Assembly: GCA_041301185.1 (NCBI GenBank)
Contig: JBFYSV010000339.1
Coordinates: 1-26,590, forward strand
Source: JAQBDA01 sp041301185
Lineage (GTDB): Bacteria > Chloroflexota > Anaerolineae > Anaerolineales > UBA4823
Reading direction: 5' to 3'
Length of the DNA stretch: 26,590 bases
Shown piece after piece: positions 22,171 through 26,590 of the stretch. Each line of letters starts with the position of its first letter. The first letter of the stretch is position 1. Both the position numbers and the translations under genes were made by a program. The notes beneath the pieces were generated by a model. It was not told the DNA's origin, searched no databases, and saw only the letters and a program-made list of their open reading frames with translations.

Positions 22171-22725
22171 ATGTACCCATCAACCCAAGAACCAGGAATG
22201 CATGTTAGTGAAGAAGCCGACCAGAACCAGTTGGAGCTTGCTCAGGCACAGGGCGAAGCTTACTTGAAGGCGTTAGAGCACATGGCTTATAAAGAAGCAT
22301 ACGCTGGCGGTGAGAAGCGCGTTGGTGATTATGTGATCGCGTACGCTGTAGAGTACGCCGAAGGCATGTACTGCAGGGAAGGGGATCGGCTCATCTGGAT
22401 GGAACCCGATGGAAAGAATGCTCATATTGAGATCTCAGTCCGCGACGCGGCAGACAACCGCTTTATTCCAGGATTGATTGTGACTGTGGCTGTGAAAGAT
22501 AGAGGAGGGAACCTGATAGGGAATCACCAGCAACCGTTTATCTGGCATCCGTGGCTGTATCATTATGGTTTGAACTGGAAGCTGCCCGGCACGGGGGAGT
22601 ATTCCTTACATGTTTACATGAAGGCGCCGGATTTTATGCGCCACGACAAAATGAACGGCAAGCGCTATCTTGAAGATGCAAGTGTGGTATTTGAATACGT
22701 CCAGATCGAGATTGGTCAGAAGTAA
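22171..22725 (+). CDS. Tp34/P19-like metal-binding protein lacking a signal peptide
   Basis: 184 residues from the ATG at 22171, chosen for its GGAGA Shine-Dalgarno 7 nt upstream; the open frame extends further but without a better start. The C-terminal ~120 residues resemble periplasmic Fe/Cu-binding proteins of the Tp34/P19 (FetP) family. The match is the segment NAHIEISV (His85), then RFIPGLIVTV, WHPWLYHYGLNWKLPGTGEYSLHVYMKAPDF with His131, and MRHDK (His158). In P19 these would be three of the copper-site ligands. The methionine ligand seems replaced, and His126 is nearby. No signal peptide or lipobox is visible, and the first ~45 residues are acidic and helical. No iron permease gene is nearby. 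The family assignment is by motif memory only. Confidence 0.55.
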   Translation: MYPSTQEPGMHVSEEADQNQLELAQAQGEAYLKALEHMAYKEAYAGGEKRVGDYVIAYAVEYAEGMYCREGDRLIWMEPDGKNAHIEISVRDAADNRFIPGLIVTVAVKDRGGNLIGNHQQPFIWHPWLYHYGLNWKLPGTGEYSLHVYMKAPDFMRHDKMNGKRYLEDASVVFEYVQIEIGQK

Positions 22726-22747
22726 AAAACCGTACATTGTTACATGT

Positions 22748-23449
22748 TTATATATAGATCCAATCCGTTTGTTGGCAGTGAGGGCAGGCAATCAACCGGT
22801 CGCCTGCTTTGAAGCAAGCGGTGTATCCACAATTCGCGCAGGCTGCCCTCGATTTCTTATTGACCAGGCCGTCCATCTGTACCACAGTCGGCATCTCCAC
22901 CTCCCACGGGGGCTCGAACGGTAATCCAGGGCGAATTTGATCGCGTTCGAAACCGAAAACTGAAGGTTTGTCATCCGTTTCGATGTACATCCGCCGGATC
23001 TCCCCGAGGTGGCGATAACCTTTTTGCCGGGCCATCTGGAAGACCTCTCGGCTCGAGAGACTGGCAGATTCCAGCCCATCCAGATTTAAAACGCCGTCTA
23101 CAACTACCAGAGAGCTAGTCCCCTTGAGGATCTGGTCGACCTTTTTGTTATGTGTAGACCAGTATAAAGCCATCCGTTGGAGCACTACGACCAATGTGAT
23201 AACGAGCAACGCGTGCAAAACGGGGACATCAGGATAAAGCATTGGGTCGCCAACGCTGCTCCCCAGGGCGACGATCATCACAATATCAATGACCGTCAGC
23301 TCACCGGCACTGCGTTTCCCCAGCATGCGGACGATAACCAATGTATATGAGTACAGAATGGTTGTCCGCAGGGCGATTTCGGCGAAAAAACCCAAGGGCA
23401 GGTCGCCGATCAATATACGCTGTATATCGAACGAATAACTCTCCATCAT
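22748..23449 (-). CDS. DUF421 (YetF/YcaP) membrane protein with C-terminal zinc ribbon
   Basis: A 233-residue protein. Three membrane segments (about 27-42, 52-68 and 76-92) contain the DUF421 pattern RMLGKRSAGELTVIDIVMIVALGSSVGDPM. The soluble domain (about 100-175) has the LVVDGVLNLDGLESASLSSREVFQMARQKGYRHLGEIRRMYIETDD type sequence of YetF. After a linker, residues 200-233 add CANC (204/207) and CPHC (222/225), a four-cysteine zinc ribbon not usual for short DUF421 proteins. The start directly follows the TAA of the glycosyltransferase gene, so the two are cotranscribed. A second ATG lies one codon in. Function is unknown; in spore formers YetF-type proteins act in membranes. Confidence 0.85.
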   Translation of the reverse strand: MMESYSFDIQRILIGDLPLGFFAEIALRTTILYSYTLVIVRMLGKRSAGELTVIDIVMIVALGSSVGDPMLYPDVPVLHALLVITLVVVLQRMALYWSTHNKKVDQILKGTSSLVVVDGVLNLDGLESASLSSREVFQMARQKGYRHLGEIRRMYIETDDKPSVFGFERDQIRPGLPFEPPWEVEMPTVVQMDGLVNKKSRAACANCGYTACFKAGDRLIACPHCQQTDWIYI

Positions 23450-25846
23450 TTACTTTTCTGGACGCATACGACCGTTACCACTGCTGGCTGGTTTTGGGAG
23501 AAGCAAAGCAAAGGAGGCATCGGAGGAAGACCATCGACTCGCCTCAGCCAGTTTCAAGATGGTGCGATCTTGATCGGCCATACCCGCAGAGGACATTTCT
23601 ACCAGTGCCATCAAGAAAGAAAGTGTAGATTCTGCGCCCTGGTTGCGGTTGATCCGATCGGGATGTAATCCGTCATAGCACCCGCCGGTGCAGGGGTCGT
23701 AAAGTGGTATGCCCAGGTCATTCGCGCCGGTATACCAGCTAAATGCACGCTGTGCTTCTGCCAGCCAAAGCCCGTTTTTGCTGATGCGATAAGCCTCAAG
23801 GCACGCCGAGACCATAGCCCCTGCCTCCAAGGGTTGTTGATCGAAGCGCGCTTTCTGCTCTCCCCGGCGATAAAATCCATTTGATCCGACAGGTGTGAAG
23901 TGCCCTTCCGGGGAGGTCTGGAGTTCTGCCAGCCACTTCAAAGCCTTAAACCCGATTCGAGAATGATCATCCCACCCCGTCCATTGGCTGGATAAAAGTA
24001 AAGCCAGGGACAGGTGTGCGTTGCTGTAGCTGACCGTCTCCTCGAACCAGGGCCAGCTGAAGGACGAGCATTCGCGGTAAAGGGCCGCCAGCCGCTCTGC
24101 CAGAGCTGTGCCTGTGTCCCTGACGGTACGATCGTTGGGAAACCGTTGTAGATAGGGGTGGATTCCCAGCAGGGTGAATGCCCAGGCGCGCGGGCTGGTG
24201 GTGTCCAGCACGGCAGGTAAGCCTGGCTCGAACATGCGGAAAGCGATCTCGCTGTAATTCGAAAGATAAACACGGCCCAGAACCGTGCCGAGAGCCCATA
24301 GGGCTCGTCCGTGGCTGTCGTCTGAACCGGTCTCTTCCAGCCAGCGGCGGTCGTAGCCCAAGAAATTGCGAAACCGGTTCGTCGCCGGGTTATAGGCGTA
24401 CCAAAGAAATGCCAGATACCGAGAGAGCAGCTCATCTACCTGCTGCTCGTTTCGGTATCCTTGGGCGCGCAGCAGCGCCGCAAACAACAGCGCGCGCGCG
24501 TTATCGTCGGTGGTATATCCTTCTGCATAATTTGGGAGGTGGAAGATTGCATGCTGGAACAGTCCCACATCATCGGTCATTCTCATCAGATGTTCGAGGC
24601 GAAGCTCTGGGAAGGGTTCGGGAGAGGCTAAACTCGGTGTCCCAGCATGTACTGTAAAGCCTTCTACAAACCTCGTCCCGCGGTGATCCAATTGTGCGCA
24701 AGCAAAACTCTTCAGGTAAGCCTGTGCTACCTGCGGCCAGGTCATCTCTCTGCCATATATGTAAGCCCGTTTGCGCATTGCGTGCATTGCGACCTTATCC
24801 CGTAGCAGGTGGACTGCCTGCTCCGCGATCGCCACCGAGTCTTTAAAAGGGACCATAACTCCCCGACCCTGCGCCAGCAGCTCTTCTGCGTACCAGTATG
24901 GCGTAGATATAACCGCTTTGCCGGCTCCGACTGTGTACGCCAGCGTACCGGAGACGACCTGCGCCTGGTTCAAATAAGGGGTGACATAGATATCGGCCGC
25001 GCCGATATACTCGACCAGCTCTTCCAGTGCCACAAAGCGATCGTGGAAATGGACGTTTTCGTCAATCCCCAGGTCTTCTGCCAGCTTTTCAAGGCTGCGG
25101 CGATAGCGCTCACCCTCCTGTCGCTTGACGTGCGGATGGGTGGCTCCCAGGATAACGTACACCAGGTCCGGAACATGGGTGAGGATCTCCGGCAGAGCCC
25201 GGATGACATACTCGATGCCCTTATTGGGCGAGAGCAGCCCGAAGGTAAGCATGACGTGCTTGCCTTCCACGTGCAGTTTATCTTTGTAAAAATTTGGATC
25301 AGTGAAAGGGACATCCGGGATGCCGTGGGGGATGATGTCAATTTTCTGTGGGGGTACGGAATAGACACCGGTCAAAAAGTCCGCGCCCCTTTGGCTCATC
25401 ACGACCAGGCGGCTCGAAAGGCGAGACAGCCTGCGCATAACCCGATTTTGTTCGCGGTCAGGATCCTGCAGCACTGTGTGGAGCGTTGTCACAACCGGGA
25501 TCGTTATTTCCTCCAGCAGGGCCAAAATATGGCTTCCTGCCTGGCCTCCAAATATTCCATATTCATGCTGCAAGCATACAAGGCTAGGATCTGTGAGGTT
25601 CAAGAACTCTGCCGCGCTCTTGTAGTCGGCAAGCGAATTTTGCCGGATCGCGAAGCGCACCTGGGCCGGATAATCGTATTCTGCCCCCGGGTCATTCATA
25701 GCTACCACGAAGCTGTCGCTTTCGGGATGGGCATCCGCAACCGCTTTATGCAAGTCGGTTGTGAAGGTGGCGATCCCGCACTTTCGTGGCTGGTAGTTGC
25801 CGATAAAAGCGATTTTCGTGGGGTAATTTGTTAGGTTCGTTTGCAT
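23450..25846 (-). CDS. Bifunctional-looking protein: GT4 glycosyltransferase fused to an (alpha/alpha)-barrel domain
   Basis: 798 residues. Residues about 10-390 form a GT-B glycosyltransferase. IAFIGNYQPRKCGIATFTTDLHKA is the glycine-containing N-terminal loop, LQHEYGIFGG follows, and VMLTFGLLSPNKGIEYVIRAL and YVTPYLNQAQVVSGTLAYTVGAGKAVIST form the donor half. After a linker, residues about 430-770 are rich in helical hairpins with NYAEGYTTDDNARALLFAALL, GSDDSHGRALWALG, WPWFEETVSYSNAHLSLALL and NRNQGAESTLSFL. These recall six-hairpin glycosidase domains. A transferase joined to a glycan-recognition or hydrolase domain suggests synthesis and length control of a surface or storage glycan. The same fusion is familiar near GH130 or mannan enzymes in other bacteria, but no such gene is here. 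Confidence 0.85.
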   Translation of the reverse strand: MQTNLTNYPTKIAFIGNYQPRKCGIATFTTDLHKAVADAHPESDSFVVAMNDPGAEYDYPAQVRFAIRQNSLADYKSAAEFLNLTDPSLVCLQHEYGIFGGQAGSHILALLEEITIPVVTTLHTVLQDPDREQNRVMRRLSRLSSRLVVMSQRGADFLTGVYSVPPQKIDIIPHGIPDVPFTDPNFYKDKLHVEGKHVMLTFGLLSPNKGIEYVIRALPEILTHVPDLVYVILGATHPHVKRQEGERYRRSLEKLAEDLGIDENVHFHDRFVALEELVEYIGAADIYVTPYLNQAQVVSGTLAYTVGAGKAVISTPYWYAEELLAQGRGVMVPFKDSVAIAEQAVHLLRDKVAMHAMRKRAYIYGREMTWPQVAQAYLKSFACAQLDHRGTRFVEGFTVHAGTPSLASPEPFPELRLEHLMRMTDDVGLFQHAIFHLPNYAEGYTTDDNARALLFAALLRAQGYRNEQQVDELLSRYLAFLWYAYNPATNRFRNFLGYDRRWLEETGSDDSHGRALWALGTVLGRVYLSNYSEIAFRMFEPGLPAVLDTTSPRAWAFTLLGIHPYLQRFPNDRTVRDTGTALAERLAALYRECSSFSWPWFEETVSYSNAHLSLALLLSSQWTGWDDHSRIGFKALKWLAELQTSPEGHFTPVGSNGFYRRGEQKARFDQQPLEAGAMVSACLEAYRISKNGLWLAEAQRAFSWYTGANDLGIPLYDPCTGGCYDGLHPDRINRNQGAESTLSFLMALVEMSSAGMADQDRTILKLAEASRWSSSDASFALLLPKPASSGNGRMRPEK

Positions 25847-25876
25847 CAGAACTCTACTTTTCTATCGTCTCCTCGT

Positions 25877-25895
25877 CTGCTGAACAAGTCAGCAG
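25877..25895 (-). promoter_or_regulatory. Leader hairpin upstream of the glycosyltransferase fusion gene
   Basis: CTGCTGA (25877-25883) pairs perfectly with TCAGCAG (25889-25895) across a 5-nt loop, 31 nt upstream of the minus-strand ATG at 25846. A weak possible -35/-10 pair (TTGTTC, 17 bp, TAGAAA) overlaps it on the minus strand. Confidence 0.3.
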
Positions 25896-25916
25896 CCAAG
25901 TGTGGTTAAGTGTTCA

Positions 25917-25962
25917 GGACGAGCGGTCAGCGCTGATCGAAGAGCGCACTGACCGCCCGTCC
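25917..25962 (-). terminator. Strong compound hairpin, probable terminator of the DUF892 gene
   Basis: Three stacked stems, GGACG/CGTCC, GCGGTCAG/CTGACCGC and CGCT/AGCG, are separated by one- to two-base interruptions. The structure lies about 54 nt beyond the stop of the minus-strand DUF892 gene and before the next minus-strand gene. No T-tract follows. Confidence 0.6.
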
Positions 25963-26016
25963 TGCCGGCGATTAGCCGATTCATGAACCAATTTTAAACT
26001 CAACAGCCGCTAGCGT

Positions 26017-26517
26017 TCACCTTAATGCCTGGGGGTTTACCTGGGATTCGGCTATGGAAGTCAATTTTTCATTCGCCTGTGACTCCTCCTCCAGCGTCGT
26101 TCCCAGGAGGCTGATTGCCTTTTTGTCTCCCAGTATGTCAGCATATGCCCGGGCGGTCCCATATCCTGCGATCTCGTAATGTTCCACCCGTTGAGCTGCG
26201 GCGATCAGCGCTGCGTCTCGAACTGAGCCGCTCATATCAGAATGGAGCACTTCTTGGCCTTCTTTGATCAGTCCCTCCATCCCTACGCACTTTTTCCCGC
26301 GCGGGCTGCCTTTGCGCTCGGCAAATATTTCTTCTAGGCGCGAGACCTGCTTGCGGGTCTGCTCGAGGTGATATTCCAATGCCCGCTTCAATTCCCTGGA
26401 ATCCGCTGCTTTGGACATCTGGGGCAGAGCCTTTACCAGTTGTGTCTCCGCGCTGTATAAGTCTTTTAAATGGTCTACATACAAATCTTCTAACGAGATG
26501 ACTTTCATGGCCATCAT
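26017..26517 (-). CDS. DUF892 / YciE-type ferritin-like protein
   Basis: A 166-residue all-helical protein with the DUF892 (YciE/YciF) layout. SLEDLYVDHLKDLYSAETQLVKALPQMSKAA opens the first helix pair, with a Glu in SAETQ. The segment ALEYHLEQTRKQVSRLEEIFAERKGSP follows, and AQRVEHYEIAGYGTARAYADILG carries the E-x-x-x-H-type metal-site residues. LLGTTLEEESQANEKLT ends the bundle. These proteins are ferritin-like diiron-fold stress proteins of uncertain activity. An AAGGAGG Shine-Dalgarno lies 3 nt before the first ATG (26517) and 6 nt before a second (26514); the second has better spacing. No NreC-type operator is complete upstream, only a GTAGGGG half. Confidence 0.9.
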   Translation of the reverse strand: MMAMKVISLEDLYVDHLKDLYSAETQLVKALPQMSKAADSRELKRALEYHLEQTRKQVSRLEEIFAERKGSPRGKKCVGMEGLIKEGQEVLHSDMSGSVRDAALIAAAQRVEHYEIAGYGTARAYADILGDKKAISLLGTTLEEESQANEKLTSIAESQVNPQALR

Positions 26518-26534
26518 GAGCCTCCTTTAGAGTA

Positions 26535-26590
26535 GGGGTTACGCAGTTCCGGAAAGGTGACGGGCGCTGCGGTGGGCGCTTCCCACCGCA
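26535..26590. repeat. Partial second copy of the palindromic element, running off the window
   Basis: GGGGTTACGCAGTTC (26535-26549) and GGTGA (26556-26560) match the left arm and inner arm of the element at 8780. TGCGGTGGG (26568-26576) pairs perfectly with CCCACCGCA (26582-26590). The far arm, if present, lies beyond the window edge. Confidence 0.4.

Noticed and set aside
24809..25834. Long plus-strand open frame (341 codons)
   Set aside because: It is the shadow of the glycosyltransferase domain on the minus strand. It has no recognisable motif and a composition typical of reverse-frame translation.
26532..26538. GTAGGGG half-operator upstream of the DUF892 gene
   Set aside because: There is no second half, and the sequence belongs to the repeat element that also occurs at 8780. 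No promoter at the right spacing is seen.
1..26590. CRISPR arrays, tRNA or rRNA genes, intact transposases
   Set aside because: No regularly spaced repeats, cloverleaf-like sequences or transposase-like frames were seen on either strand.

Overview
This 26.6 kb window looks like a chromosomal segment of a mid-GC, probably monoderm bacterium. The style of the proteins suggests Chloroflexota, perhaps an Anaerolineae-like lineage: PRC-barrel lipoproteins with Thr/Pro-rich linkers, a Cys/His sortase-like protein, GAF/PAS HisKA_3 kinases, and GH94/GT4 enzymes. This placement is an inference, because the window holds no rRNA or other marker. I see no tRNA, rRNA, CRISPR array, intact insertion sequence or phage gene. 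Coding density is high. The longest gaps (about 170-211 bases, at 658-863, 10833-11043, 15788-15984 and 25847-26016) hold hairpins, promoters and operators.

Layout. 1-657: the 3' end of a GH94-type protein. 864-3876 (minus): an ABC-2 exporter pair, then a small lipoprotein. 4118-8086 (plus): five small stress-associated proteins (DUF1328, YggT-like, GlsB/YeaQ-like, CsbD, DUF3309), then two AI-2E/PerM-type membrane proteins. 8107-10832 (minus): two NarL/LuxR-type response regulators around a DUF305 protein, an unknown gene and a BON-domain protein. 11044-13710 (plus): a large soluble GAF-PAS-GAF-PAS histidine kinase. 13856-14635 (plus): a sortase-like protein. 14729-15787 (minus): a tandem-PRC lipoprotein. 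15985-21558 (plus): a probable six-gene run of PIG-L deacetylase, GT4, alpha/alpha-barrel glycosidase-like protein, membrane protein, YihY and M48 protease. 21696-22725 (plus): a PRC-barrel protein and a Tp34/P19-like protein. 22748-26517 (minus): DUF421 with a zinc ribbon, a glycosyltransferase/alpha-alpha-barrel fusion, and a DUF892 ferritin-like protein.

The main discovery is regulatory. Five copies of a palindrome close to GTAGGG-N4-CCCTAC lie in intergenic regions. Each sits 21-23 bp from the -35 box of a sigma-70-like promoter, and every one of these promoters has a 17-bp spacer. Two sites are shared by divergent promoters, so five sites serve seven promoters. These drive the small lipoprotein, the ABC exporter, the small stress-protein operon, the BON protein, the tandem-PRC lipoprotein, the PIG-L/GT/GH/YihY/M48 run and the cytoplasmic PRC protein. 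Most of these promoters also carry a CCCCATTG-like element running into the -35 box. As I recall it, the palindrome matches the site of the staphylococcal response regulator NreC, a NarL/LuxR-type protein. The window itself encodes a NarL/LuxR-type regulator (9401-10030) and a HisKA_3 kinase (11044-13710), which makes them natural candidates for control.

Taken together, the region reads as an envelope-stress island. A cytoplasmic two-component system would coordinate membrane-stress proteins, an exporter, surface-glycan enzymes, a membrane protease and PRC/BON envelope proteins through one operator. The promoter geometry is visible in the sequence. The identity of the regulator and the inducing signal are inference.
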